Part shown: piece after piece, positions 28,851 through 37,373 of the stretch | How the letters are laid out: each line of letters begins with the position of its first letter | How positions within the stretch are numbered: the first letter of the stretch is position 1 | Source: an uncultured bacterium | Lineage (GTDB): Bacteria > Bacillota > Clostridia > Christensenellales > CAG-917 | Assembly: GCA_949432885.1 (NCBI GenBank) | Contig: CASQXY010000003.1 | Span: 1 to 64,000, forward strand | Length of the DNA: 64,000 nucleotides | Direction of reading: 5' to 3' | Made by a program: the position numbers and the translations under genes | The notes under the pieces: model-generated | Seen by the model: the letters and a program-made list of their open reading frames with translations, nothing else | Databases searched by the model: none | What the model was told of the DNA's origin: nothing

Positions 28851-29498
28851 ATGATTAAAATCAGTATTAAGCAAAAATCCATAAAACACTGCGCGCCGAA
28901 AACCGCGGTTTATATAGCGAGAGTAGCCGCGATGTCGGCTATGCTGACGGCATTCAAATTTGCGCTTTCGTTTGTGCCGAACGTGGAGATTGTCACGGTG
29001 CTGATACTTGTGTACGGCTCCGCAGCGGGCATTGCGTACGCTCTGCCTGCGGCTTTGATATTCTGCGCGGTCGAGACGGCTATATACGGCTTCGGTAGCT
29101 GGGTGCTGCTGTATTTCGTATACTGGCCGTTGCTCGCTGTCGCGTCAGGGCTTTTGCTCCGCGGCGGAAGACTCTGGGCGGCGATTGCCATAGGCGTTGC
29201 GGGAAGCGTGCTGTTCGGAGTTTTGTCGGCGTGTTGCGACACGCTCTTCTGTGTGACGAATCTCGCGCCCGCTTATATCGGCAGATATTGGGTCGCTTAC
29301 TATTTGAAGGGGCTGTACTTCGACCTTGCGCACGTAGCTTCGAGCGCGGTGACCGCCGCGGTTTTGTATATGCCGCTTGTGACTGTGATGAAAAGAATAG
29401 CGCCGACGGGCGCGGATATCAGAGTGCGTGCGATGAGAAAGTATTCGGCGGAGGAGTATTTCCGCGAAACCGACTGCGCCGACTGCTTCTGCGATTGA
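28851..29498 (+). CDS. ECF transporter S component, probably for cobalamin
   Basis: The 215-residue membrane protein has about six hydrophobic helices (about residues 20-200), matching ECF-type substrate-binding S components. MSAMLTAFKFALSFVPNVE and GFGSWVLLYFVYWPLLAVAS are typical. It would work with a shared EcfAA'T module encoded elsewhere. Its place 92 nt after the riboswitch-controlled lipoprotein suggests cobalamin or its precursors as substrate (inference). No ribosome site is clear before ATG 28851. The C-terminus ends in a cysteine-rich tail (CADCFCD). Confidence 0.8.
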   Translation: MIKISIKQKSIKHCAPKTAVYIARVAAMSAMLTAFKFALSFVPNVEIVTVLILVYGSAAGIAYALPAALIFCAVETAIYGFGSWVLLYFVYWPLLAVASGLLLRGGRLWAAIAIGVAGSVLFGVLSACCDTLFCVTNLAPAYIGRYWVAYYLKGLYFDLAHVASSAVTAAVLYMPLVTVMKRIAPTGADIRVRAMRKYSAEEYFRETDCADCFCD

Positions 29499-29631
29499 CG
29501 GCTCACATCACGGAACTGTTAAACGCCGCTTTAAATTCGGAAAGGATTTTGGTTGCGGCGGTCATATAGCTTTTTGATTGCCGCTATAAACCTTTAATCC
29601 GATTTTCCGCAGTCGGATTTCATAAATGCGT

Positions 29632-29949
29632 CTATGCCTTGAATTCCACGGAATCGAGAGCCGTGCGCATGGAGATATAGTCGGCGCAAAGTTGCATTAT
29701 GTATCTTTGTTTTTCCTCGTGCGAAAGGCACGCGAGTTTGTTTTCGTCCGCGAATACGGCGATGGGGTTGTCCACTTTTTCTCCGCCTTTGCGCAATTCG
29801 TAAAGTTTCATGTAAATCTCGCGTTGCTGTATCGTGGCGTTCTTGGGTATGGGAGGATAGTCTCTGCGATAGTCGCCGCTTGCAAGCCGCGCTTTTGCCT
29901 CGGAAGCCAGTGTTCTCATAGGACATTTCTTGTGTTTTACGTTGCTCAT
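29632..29949 (-). CDS. Hypothetical 105-residue protein downstream of yabPQ
   Basis: A small basic, helical, soluble protein with no signal peptide. Sequence such as DYPPIPKNATIQQREIYMKL is protein-like but I recognise no family. A strong ribosome site (AAGGAGG) precedes the ATG. It lies 73 nt after yabQ, where B. subtilis has divIC, but it lacks the membrane helix and coiled coil of DivIC. Confidence 0.7.
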   Translation of the reverse strand: MSNVKHKKCPMRTLASEAKARLASGDYRRDYPPIPKNATIQQREIYMKLYELRKGGEKVDNPIAVFADENKLACLSHEEKQRYIMQLCADYISMRTALDSVEFKA

Positions 29950-30022
29950 TGTCGCCTCCTTCCGTCATATTAGCACAAACGGAATATAAGGTAATCAACA
30001 ACGCAAAAACAGACAAAAAGTT

Positions 30023-30358
30023 CTATTCTTCGTCATTTTTCTCCCTTTTTTTTGCGATTAAGCTCAGAATTTTTCTTGCTGCGAGCGGAATGACCGCGGT
30101 TCCGAGGAGATAGGCGATTCCGCCGTACAGCTCAAATTTTCCTCCGAGGAAAAATTCCACGCATACCGCAAACAGTCCGCCGATACAAACGGTCGCAAAA
30201 AAGTCTGTGAGCGCGCGCTCCACGGGTCTCGCTTTTCTGAGATACAGTAGCGCTATTATGCCCGCACCTAGCCCCACTGCAAGGCAGAGGGCAAAGCGAA
30301 TCGCCTGCACCCCTGCGTTTGCGCCGAGATTGAGAGTCTGAGAAAGAAGAGAATGCAT
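30023..30358 (-). CDS. yabQ: Spore cortex biosynthesis protein YabQ-like
   Basis: The 111-residue membrane protein has three helices (about 15-35, 45-68, 74-98). YabQ in B. subtilis is a sigma-E protein needed for cortex formation. Assignment rests on position, 5 nt after yabP, and on the membrane pattern with an aromatic-rich loop (GGKFELYGGIAYLLG). The track's long N-terminus is out-of-frame yabP sequence; ATG 30358 is the sensible start. Weak on sequence alone. Confidence 0.7.
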   Translation of the reverse strand: MHSLLSQTLNLGANAGVQAIRFALCLAVGLGAGIIALLYLRKARPVERALTDFFATVCIGGLFAVCVEFFLGGKFELYGGIAYLLGTAVIPLAARKILSLIAKKREKNDEE

Positions 30359-30363
30359 TGCGG

Positions 30364-30726
30364 TTATTTGAATATCTTCTTGACAAAGGATGTCGGGACG
30401 GTTTGAGCGGTGTATTTCAGCGAATTTACCCGACCCGTAACTTGCAATTTGCCGTTTTCTATATCCAAATTCTTTACCGCGAGTCCCTGTCCGGTGACGA
30501 GCAGGGTTTCGCCCGCAAGTCTCACCGTGATGTTCTTGTCCGTGAATACGGGCACGTCGACTACGCCCGTCATGCACATGGCGCGGTTGTGGTCGAGTTC
30601 CAGTTTATGTCCTTTCTGCTCCGCGGCGGAAGTGCGCGCGGAGACGTTTTGCGGACGCATAGAGGAAGAGCCTGACGAAATAGGGCTTTTTTTGTCATTG
30701 ACGGAGGGTTTGTTTGTTAAATCCAT
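30364..30726 (-). CDS. yabP: Sporulation protein YabP
   Basis: The 120-residue protein has a disordered Ser/Lys-rich N-terminus and the YabP domain: HKLELDHNRAMCMTGVVDV, then FTDKNITVRLAGETLLVTGQ and LDIENGKLQVTGRVNSLKY. YabP is a mother-cell protein required for spore cortex and coat assembly. The track start at 30765 lacks a ribosome site; ATG 30726 follows AAAGGAG by 8 nt. It forms an operon with yabQ. Confidence 0.88.
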   Translation of the reverse strand: MDLTNKPSVNDKKSPISSGSSSMRPQNVSARTSAAEQKGHKLELDHNRAMCMTGVVDVPVFTDKNITVRLAGETLLVTGQGLAVKNLDIENGKLQVTGRVNSLKYTAQTVPTSFVKKIFK

Positions 30727-30758
30727 ATTTATAACTCCTTTGCTGTTTGCGCTTTTCA

Positions 30759-30787
30759 TTGACAATAATATTAAAAGAGAATAAAAT
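30759..30787 (+). promoter_or_regulatory. Sigma-A promoter of acyltransferase-like gene
   Basis: TTGACA, 17 nt, TAAAAT. The -10 box ends 2 nt before the track's ATG (30790), so transcription would begin inside that codon region; this argues for a later start codon. Confidence 0.65.
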
Positions 30788-30855
30788 ATATGACATATTA
30801 TCGCTCTTATCGCCCGAACCGCGCGGCGCGTAAGTTCGGAGGGATGCGCGAATTT

Positions 30856-32085
30856 ATGGCAGACAGGACAGAAAAAGCCAAGAAGTACAAACTGGATTTA
30901 TCGGCGGGTTTTTATCCTTACGTTTCGGGCAGGAAGTCGCAGAGCCTGTTTTGCGTTGGCGCGGAGCTTACGTGCGATGTGGACAAGCCGCTGTTCGCAG
31001 AAGCGGTCAACGCGGTTATGCAAAGATTTCCGCTTTATAAAACCAAGCTGAAAAAGGGCTACGGCGGATATTATTTGAAAGAAAACTCAGCTCCCGTGCC
31101 CGTATTCGGATGGAACGGAAAACCCCAGACCCCCATAGACCCCGAAGAGACAAACGGATATCGTTTCAGATTTTCATTGGACGGCAATCGGATTTATCTC
31201 GAAATGTTCCACGCGCTTACGGACGCGAACGGAGCGATGAGATTTCTGCTTGCGGCGGTTCGAAGATACAGGGAGCTGTCGGGAATAACATTTGACGTAA
31301 ATTGCAATATACCAGCCTTCGACGAGCCCGTTCCGTCTGCGGAAACAGAGGACAGCTTTCTTGCGAATTACAGGCATATAAAGCTGTCGGAGCTGAATCT
31401 GAAAGGCATGGCGGGAGGCGTTCCCCACAGGATAAGCGGCACTCCGCTGAAAGGAGCGCTGGAAGCGGACGAGAGGACGGCGTCCGCCGACTCTCTTATT
31501 GCAAAAGCCAAGCAAGCGGGCGTAACGCTGTCGGCGTATATAGCGGGAACGGCGGCGTGCTCGATTGCAGGCGGCAGCAGCTTGAAACACTCGATTCAGA
31601 TAATGGTTCCCGTCAATCTGCGCAGGATGTTCCCCTCCGAAACGGCGCACAATTTTATAACCTTCGTGCGGCTGTCGCTTAGCGCTGATAAATGCGCGAC
31701 GCTCGAAACGTGCGTAAAGGAATGCGCGAAACAACTCTCCGAAAAGGTGACGCGAAAGAGCATGAGCGCATTTATATCGACGACGGTACGCGCTCAGCGC
31801 AACCCTCTTTTCAGAGCCGTGCCGCTGTGCGTAAAATGGCTGCTTATAAGGTTCGGAAGGCTCTTCCTCAAATCACGGCAGACGATAATCGTGAGTAATC
31901 TCGGTAATATAAGCGTGCCGCCCGAGCTGGGTGTAAAAAGGCTGTCGCTGATGCTGAATACATCTGACAATAACGTGACCAATCTCGGAGTAGCGTCCTG
32001 CGGCGGAGTTTGCACGCTCGCTTTTACGAGGAAAATAAAAGAAAACGACCTGAGCGAAAGATTTTTCCATATGCTCGGAATATAA
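30856..32085 (+). CDS. Condensation-domain-like acyltransferase
   Basis: About 409 residues of the CoA-dependent acyltransferase/condensation fold seen in alcohol acetyltransferases and NRPS C-domains. The catalytic HxxxDG-type motif appears as FHALTDANGAMRFL. Later conserved-looking parts are IMVPVNLRRMFPSETAHNF and IVSNLGNISVPPE. It would transfer an acyl group to a hydroxyl or amine; the substrate is unknown and no NRPS or PKS gene is near. The track begins at 30790, but the promoter ends at 30787. ATG 30856 (MADRTEKAKKYKLD), after GGAGGG, suits the family's usual start. Confidence 0.75.
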   Translation: MADRTEKAKKYKLDLSAGFYPYVSGRKSQSLFCVGAELTCDVDKPLFAEAVNAVMQRFPLYKTKLKKGYGGYYLKENSAPVPVFGWNGKPQTPIDPEETNGYRFRFSLDGNRIYLEMFHALTDANGAMRFLLAAVRRYRELSGITFDVNCNIPAFDEPVPSAETEDSFLANYRHIKLSELNLKGMAGGVPHRISGTPLKGALEADERTASADSLIAKAKQAGVTLSAYIAGTAACSIAGGSSLKHSIQIMVPVNLRRMFPSETAHNFITFVRLSLSADKCATLETCVKECAKQLSEKVTRKSMSAFISTTVRAQRNPLFRAVPLCVKWLLIRFGRLFLKSRQTIIVSNLGNISVPPELGVKRLSLMLNTSDNNVTNLGVASCGGVCTLAFTRKIKENDLSERFFHMLGI

Positions 32086-32155
32086 GTGAAAAACGGCGTT
32101 TATCATGTTATATTAGCACGCTAAACCGCCGATTCTGTAAAAAGAGGATTACAAT

Positions 32156-33943
32156 ATGAAGAAACTCAATTCTGAACAACTGCGCAATCTGTATCTTGAT
32201 TTTTACCGTTCCAAAGCGCATGCCGCGATAGAATCCGCATCGCTTATTCCCGAAAACGACCCCACCGTGCTGTTTACGACGGCGGGTATGCATCCGCTTG
32301 TGCCATATCTCCTAGGCGAGAAGCACCCTGCTGGAAAGAGACTCACCGACGTGCAGGTCTGCGTGCGAACGGGCGATATAGAATCCGTCGGAGACGAGAG
32401 CCACTGCACCTTTTTCGAGATGCTGGGAAGCTGGTCTCTCGGTGATTATTTCAAGCACGAGGCGATAGAGTGGTCGTATGAACTGCTGCTGAACAGGCTG
32501 GAATTCGACAAGGACAGGTTTGCAGTCACGGTGTTTGCGGGAGACGGCGAGTGCTGCCGCGACGAGGAGAGTGCAAAACGCTGGGAGGAGCTCGGCATAC
32601 CCAAGGACAGAATTTTCTATTGCGGAAGAAAGCACAACTGGTGGGGACCCGCCGGAATGACGGGACCTTGCGGACCAGACACTGAGATGTTTATTGACAC
32701 GGGCAAGCCCAAGTGCTGCGAGGACTGCTCGCCCGCATGCGATTGCGGCAAGTATATGGAAATAGGCAACGACGTGTTTATGCAGTATTTCAAAAACTCG
32801 GATGGAAAGCTGGAACCGCTTCAAAATAAAAACGTCGACCAAGGAATGGGGCTTGAAAGAATGCTTTGCATACTCAACGGATATAAATCCGTGTACGAGA
32901 CGGACTTATTTTCTTTTGCGATATGCAAGCTGGAAGAGCTGAGCGGCGGAAAATACGGCGAGGACGAGGCGGCGACAAAGGCTATGAGAATCATCAGCGA
33001 CCACACCCGTACCGCGACCTTCCTGCTCGGCGACAGAAACGCGATATCCCCATCCAACGTGGACCAAGGCTATGTGCTTCGCAGACTTATCCGCAGAGCT
33101 ATGAGATACTGCCGCTCGCTCGGCATAGACGACGGCGCGCTTGTGGAGCTTGCAAGACTGTACGTAGAAAAATATAAAGATGCGTATCCCTATATTAAGG
33201 AGAACGAGGAGAGAATCGTATCCGAGCTTATTGCAGAGAAGGATAAATTCGCAAAGACCATAGAGCAGGGCTTGAAGGAGTTCGACAAGGTACTGTCCCA
33301 CCTGCCGCAAGGCATGTCGGTATTCCCCGGCAAGACCGCGTTCAGACTGTACGATACGTTCGGCTTCCCCATAGAGATGACAAAGGAGCTCGCCGAGGAA
33401 AAGGGATATACTCTCGACGAAGAGGGCTACAAAAAAGCGTTTGCCGACCATCAGGCGCTAAGTAAGGCGGGAGCGGAACAGAAGTTCAAAGGAGGACTCG
33501 CCGACAATGGCGTACAGACCGCGAGGCTTCACAGCGCGACCCACCTGCTCAACGCGGCGCTCAAAAAGGTGCTGAACGACGATACCGTCAATCAGCGCGG
33601 AAGCAATATAACAGCCGAAAGACTGCGTTTCGACTTCAACTTCCCCCGTCCGCTGACTGCGGAGGAGATTGCCGAGGTGGAAAAGCTCGTAAACGAAGAA
33701 ATCGCAAAGGACGTGCCCGTGGTGCTCGAAGAGATGTCCGTCGAGCAGGCAAAGGCAGCGGGCGCGATAGGCGTGTTTGCTTCTAAGTACGGCGAAGTGG
33801 TCAAGGTGTACACGATAGGCTTTTCCAAGGAAATGTGCGGCGGACCGCACGCGGCTCGCACGGGGGAGCTCGGCAAATTCCGCATCGTCAAGGAGCAAAG
33901 CTCCTCCGCAGGCGTACGCAGAATCAAAGCCGTGCTGGAATAA
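32156..33943 (+). CDS. alaS: Alanyl-tRNA synthetase, short form lacking C-Ala
   Basis: The 595-residue class II synthetase charges tRNA-Ala. The catalytic domain (1-240) has LDFYRSKAHAAIESASLIPE and GNDVFMQYFKN. The tRNA-recognition domain follows. An editing domain has zinc-ligand motifs HSATH (about 460) and CGGPHAARTG (about 560). The protein ends right after the editing domain, whereas standard AlaRS is about 870 residues with a DHHA1/C-Ala oligomerisation domain. The stop is followed by non-coding DNA, so this looks natural and not a frameshift. AGAGGA precedes the ATG. Confidence 0.93.
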   Translation: MKKLNSEQLRNLYLDFYRSKAHAAIESASLIPENDPTVLFTTAGMHPLVPYLLGEKHPAGKRLTDVQVCVRTGDIESVGDESHCTFFEMLGSWSLGDYFKHEAIEWSYELLLNRLEFDKDRFAVTVFAGDGECCRDEESAKRWEELGIPKDRIFYCGRKHNWWGPAGMTGPCGPDTEMFIDTGKPKCCEDCSPACDCGKYMEIGNDVFMQYFKNSDGKLEPLQNKNVDQGMGLERMLCILNGYKSVYETDLFSFAICKLEELSGGKYGEDEAATKAMRIISDHTRTATFLLGDRNAISPSNVDQGYVLRRLIRRAMRYCRSLGIDDGALVELARLYVEKYKDAYPYIKENEERIVSELIAEKDKFAKTIEQGLKEFDKVLSHLPQGMSVFPGKTAFRLYDTFGFPIEMTKELAEEKGYTLDEEGYKKAFADHQALSKAGAEQKFKGGLADNGVQTARLHSATHLLNAALKKVLNDDTVNQRGSNITAERLRFDFNFPRPLTAEEIAEVEKLVNEEIAKDVPVVLEEMSVEQAKAAGAIGVFASKYGEVVKVYTIGFSKEMCGGPHAARTGELGKFRIVKEQSSSAGVRRIKAVLE

Positions 33944-34101
33944 GTTACGCCGGAAATATCGCTTATTCCGGGTTTATTTGGTTGTACAGTGCCGCAAAAA
34001 ATAAAATTACAGATGAAAGTTGACTAATTCGGTATAATAGTATATAGTATATAGACAGTAAATAACAAATTGCCGTAATGCTTCGGCAGACGAGGTTATC
34101 T

Positions 34102-34749
34102 ATGAAAAAGAATTTGGAAAAAATATTTGCCTCGGCAAGTATTGTAGTGGCAATCATCTTGATTATGATTCTGCTTGTCACGGCGTTCGGAGGAATCGAT
34201 TTCGACGAATTCCAGAGCGATTTGGTTCGCGGCTTGCTTATTACGCTGGGCATTCTGTATCTCGTGCTTGCGGGCTTTGCGCTCGTGCTTATGTTTATAA
34301 GGACGGACGTTGTCAAGGAAGTCGTCGTCAAATCCGAAAAAGGCGGCGCGGTGAAGGTTTCCGTCAAGGTCGTCAAGAATTTCGTCAAGCAGGCTTGCGG
34401 TCAGATTGAGGGCGTGAAGTTTAAGAAGGTTACGCTTGTTCAAGACGATTACGGCGTGCGTCTCAAAGTCAGCATCAAGGTTTTGGACGAGAATACGACC
34501 AGAGTAGAAGCGTATTTGCGCGCTCTCATCGAGGAAATTTTTTACAGCGAGTTCGGCTTCAAGTTCATATCCATCGAGACTAAGGTTATGGTCGTGACGC
34601 CCAAGAATCAAGAGGAACTGGACAACCTCAAAGCCATATCCGACCAAAAGGCGGAAGAGGCGCTCGCTTTGGAGGCTGAAAACGCCGAAGAGGAAGAAAT
34701 CGCTGAGGAAGAGGTCGTCGAAGAGACCGAAGCCGTCGAAGAAGAATAA
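34102..34749 (+). CDS. amaP: Alkaline-shock membrane anchor protein AmaP
   Basis: The 215-residue protein has two N-terminal membrane helices (about 7-30 and 45-70) and then a cytoplasmic Asp23-like domain (VKVSVKVVKNFVKQACGQIE, VKFKKVTLVQDDYGVRLKVS). AmaP anchors Asp23 to the membrane in staphylococci. An unusually acidic C-terminal tail (AENAEEEEIAEEEVVEETEA) ends the protein. ATG 34102 follows GAGG; the track's start at 34078 lacks one. No asp23 gene is adjacent. Confidence 0.8.
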   Translation: MKKNLEKIFASASIVVAIILIMILLVTAFGGIDFDEFQSDLVRGLLITLGILYLVLAGFALVLMFIRTDVVKEVVVKSEKGGAVKVSVKVVKNFVKQACGQIEGVKFKKVTLVQDDYGVRLKVSIKVLDENTTRVEAYLRALIEEIFYSEFGFKFISIETKVMVVTPKNQEELDNLKAISDQKAEEALALEAENAEEEEIAEEEVVEETEAVEEE

Positions 34750-34764
34750 GTATAACGAATCCGC

Positions 34765-34794
34765 GTGCAAGCCGCCCTTCGGGGCGGTTTGCAC
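34765..34794 (+). other. UUCG-capped hairpin between amaP and greA
   Basis: A 13-bp stem (GTGCAAGCCGCCC with a G-U pair, TTCG loop, complement GGGCGGTTTGCAC) with no T-run. It sits between amaP and greA and may be an RNA-processing or stability element in a joint transcript. Confidence 0.55.
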
Positions 34795-34810
34795 CCGATA
34801 AGGAGAATAT

Positions 34811-35290
34811 ATGAAAGAAGTTATTTTGACCCAAGAGGGCTTGGAAGAGCTTAAACAGCGTCTCGATTATCTGATTGTCTATCTGCGTGAGGACGTGGCG
34901 AAAAAATTACAGCACGCCCGCGAACTCGGCGATTTGAGCGAAAATGCCGAATACGACGCCGCAAAGCAGGAAGAAAGCCAAGTCGCGCAGGAAATCAAGG
35001 AACTCGAAGAGAGAATCAAAAATGCCAAAATCATCGAGAAAAGCGGCACGAACAGGGTCTCTATCGGACACGTCGTCACCGTCGAATACCTCGGCAAACT
35101 TGAAGAGGACGAGGAAGCTGTCATGAACGTGCAGATTGTAGGCGAGACCGAAGCCGACTATTCCAAGGGCAAAATAAGCAACGAATCTCCTCTCGGAAAG
35201 GCGCTTATCGGCAAAAAGGGCGGCGATATCGCTATCTTTGCAAATATGCACGGCGGCGAAGAGAGATACAAGGTTATAAAGATTAAGTAA
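34811..35290 (+). CDS. greA: Transcription elongation factor GreA
   Basis: The 159-residue factor rescues backtracked RNA polymerase by stimulating transcript cleavage. The N-terminal coiled coil carries the acidic tip DLSENAEYDAAKQEE; the C-terminal FKBP-like domain ends KISNESPLGKALIGKKGGDI. Length is standard. AAGGAG precedes the ATG. It sits ahead of lysS, a common Bacillota order. Confidence 0.96.
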   Translation: MKEVILTQEGLEELKQRLDYLIVYLREDVAKKLQHARELGDLSENAEYDAAKQEESQVAQEIKELEERIKNAKIIEKSGTNRVSIGHVVTVEYLGKLEEDEEAVMNVQIVGETEADYSKGKISNESPLGKALIGKKGGDIAIFANMHGGEERYKVIKIK

Positions 35291-35355
35291 CGCAAAGAGA
35301 ATTTCATTTCCGAATTCGGCTACGCGCTTAAAGAGCGCAGATTTTGTGAACTATT

Positions 35356-36861
35356 ATGAATGAAGAACAGATAAATTCTGCCCCTCAGCGTCCCGAGCAG
35401 GACGCAAGCGAGGTGCGCAAGGTCAGATTGGACAAACTTGCGGAGCTTTCTGCAATGGGTGCAAATCCGTACGAGCTTACCTCCTACGCAAGGACAGCCA
35501 CCGCGGGAGAGGTGCTGAACGATTACGGACAGTGGGAAGGTAAGACGGTCAGCCTTGCGGGACGTTTGGTTTCCAAACGCATTATGGGCAAGGCGAGCTT
35601 CGGGCATATACTCGACTGCGACGGGAGAATACAGGGTTATTTCAGCCGCGACGATATGGGCGTCGAAGAATATCAGTCTTTCAAAAAATGGGATATCGGC
35701 GATATCATCGGCATCGAAGGCACGGTTTTTACCACCAAGATGGGGGAAATCTCCGTACACGTAAAAAAGGCGGTTCTGCTTTCCAAATCCCTTTTGCCTC
35801 TTCCAGAAAAGTATCACGGACTCCGAGATACCGAGCTGCGCTACCGCCAGCGCTACGTGGATTTGATTGCCAATCCCGAGGTCAAGGAAGTTTTTATCAA
35901 GCGCAGTAAAATTATATCCACTATCCGCGAAGTCCTCGACAAAAAGGGCTTTATCGAAGTTGAAACGCCTATACTCAATACGCTTGCTGGCGGCGCGAAC
36001 GCAAGACCCTTCGTCACTCATCACAATACGCTGGATATAGATATGTATATGCGTATTGCAACGGAGCTGCATTTGAAGCGCTGTATTGTCGGCGGATTCG
36101 ACAAGGTATATGAAATCGGAAGACAGTTCCGCAACGAGGGCATGGACCCCAAGCATAATCCCGAATTTACCACTATCGAGCTGTATCAGGCTTATGCGGA
36201 TTACACGGATATGATGAATATTGCCGAGGAGTTGTTCAGCGCGGCGGCTATGAAGGTGTGCGGAGGTCTGAAAATCGAGTATCAAGGTCAGCCTCTCGAT
36301 CTTACGACGCCGTGGGAAAGACTGACCATGGTTCAAGCCGTCAAGAAATATACGGGACTGGATTTCGATACGCAATCGCTTGCCGAGCTCGTTGCAAAGG
36401 CGAACGAATTGGGACTCGAACTGCCGGCGGACGTATCTTGGGGCAACGCACTTTATAAGGTGTTCGACTGCTTTGTGGAAGATAAGCTCATTGGTCCCGT
36501 GTTTATTACGGATTATCCCGTTGAAGTCAGTCCTCTTGCGAAACGTAAGCCCTCCGACCCGAGGCTTACGGAAAGATTCGAGTTTTTCATCTGCGCCAGC
36601 GAGGGCGGCAACGCTTTCAGCGAGCTCAACGACCCGATTGACCAAAGATCCCGTTTCGAGCAGCAGATGCTTGCCAAAGCAAAGGGCGACGAAGAGGCTC
36701 AGCCTTATGACGAGGATTTCTGTACCGCATTGGAGTACGGAATGCCTCCTACGGGCGGAATCGGCATTGGAATCGACCGTATGGTGATGTTCCTCACCAA
36801 TTCGGCGTCGATTAGGGATGTGTTGCTGTTCCCCACCATGCGCCCGACAAATACGCGATAA
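35356..36861 (+). CDS. lysS: Lysyl-tRNA synthetase, class II
   Basis: The 501-residue enzyme charges tRNA-Lys. The OB-fold anticodon domain (about 60-160) is followed by the class II core with motif 2 [15 protein letters not shown] and motif 3 [15 protein letters not shown]. The usual C-terminus LLFPTMRP is followed by an extra TNTR, which is encoded by one end of an inverted-repeat element covering the stop codon. 65 nt after greA. No Shine-Dalgarno is visible before the ATG. Confidence 0.95.
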   Translation: MNEEQINSAPQRPEQDASEVRKVRLDKLAELSAMGANPYELTSYARTATAGEVLNDYGQWEGKTVSLAGRLVSKRIMGKASFGHILDCDGRIQGYFSRDDMGVEEYQSFKKWDIGDIIGIEGTVFTTKMGEISVHVKKAVLLSKSLLPLPEKYHGLRDTELRYRQRYVDLIANPEVKEVFIKRSKIISTIREVLDKKGFIEVETPILNTLAGGANARPFVTHHNTLDIDMYMRIATELHLKRCIVGGFDKVYEIGRQFRNEGMDPKHNPEFTTIELYQAYADYTDMMNIAEELFSAAAMKVCGGLKIEYQGQPLDLTTPWERLTMVQAVKKYTGLDFDTQSLAELVAKANELGLELPADVSWGNALYKVFDCFVEDKLIGPVFITDYPVEVSPLAKRKPSDPRLTERFEFFICASEGGNAFSELNDPIDQRSRFEQQMLAKAKGDEEAQPYDEDFCTALEYGMPPTGGIGIGIDRMVMFLTNSASIRDVLLFPTMRPTNTR

Positions 36862-36975
36862 TTTGTGTTGATACTGCGTCAAAGGCACTTTTGCTTACAG
36901 TCACGTATTTCATATGCGTTAGGCTGTTCGCAAAAGTGCCTTTTCCTTGTCTGTACGCAAATTATCGCGTATTTG
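36848..36975. repeat. 128-bp nested inverted-repeat element at the lysS 3' end
   Basis: The outer arms are 18 bp and perfect: CAAATACGCGATAATTTG (36848-36865) and its reverse complement (36958-36975). Inner arms are 14 bp and perfect: AAAGGCACTTTTGC (36881-36894) and GCAAAAGTGCCTTT (36930-36943), with a TT-rich tail. The left outer arm includes the last lysS codons and stop. The inner hairpin could act as the lysS terminator. The whole resembles a small non-autonomous element (MITE-like). Confidence 0.65.
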
Positions 36976-37373
36976 AAAATTAGTTAAGCGGTTCACAAAA
37001 ATGAATTTTTGGGGGCCCTGCAAAATGTCCGTGTTTTTTGAGATAATTTTTCGCGTTCTCTATCTCAATATGACAAATATAAAAACGCTTTAAAGAGCAA
37101 ATGCGTTGTGCAATTTATCTCAATATCGCGTTTTTACGTGGCTTGCGTAGCTTGTTATATACAAGTGAGTTTGTGAGCTGAATAATATGTTTTGCGCACT
37201 CGACTGTATTTGCAGTAGAAGATGAATCTTCTGTTATTCTTCCGAAGTTTCGATATCGAGGTGCAGTCTCTTGAAAGAGTGTTTGTCGTGTACACACTCG
37301 TTCATGCCGATTATAAGCGCGTTGTTTTTAATTAAAATACTCGATTTATACTCTGTGACACTCGGCGCAAAAG
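36976..37373. other. Repeat-rich non-coding region
   Basis: No convincing gene. It holds a 40-nt repeat shared with the 52.9-kb gap (37011-37050), two copies of TATCTCAATAT (37061 and 37116), an AAAAACGC/GCGTTTTT pair (37081 and 37128) and TACAAGTGAGT (37160), also present at 52910-52920 on the other strand. A short open frame next to the ricT stop is described under findings. Confidence 0.55.
37011..37050 (+). repeat. Dispersed 40-nt intergenic repeat, copy 1
   Basis: Ungapped alignment with the minus strand of 52855-52894 gives 33 of 40 identical bases (GCAAAA, GTCC, TGTTTT and TAATTTT blocks shared). Confidence 0.6.

Noticed and set aside
35320-36888. 522-aa minus ORF opposite lysS
   Set aside because: Shadow frame of lysS.
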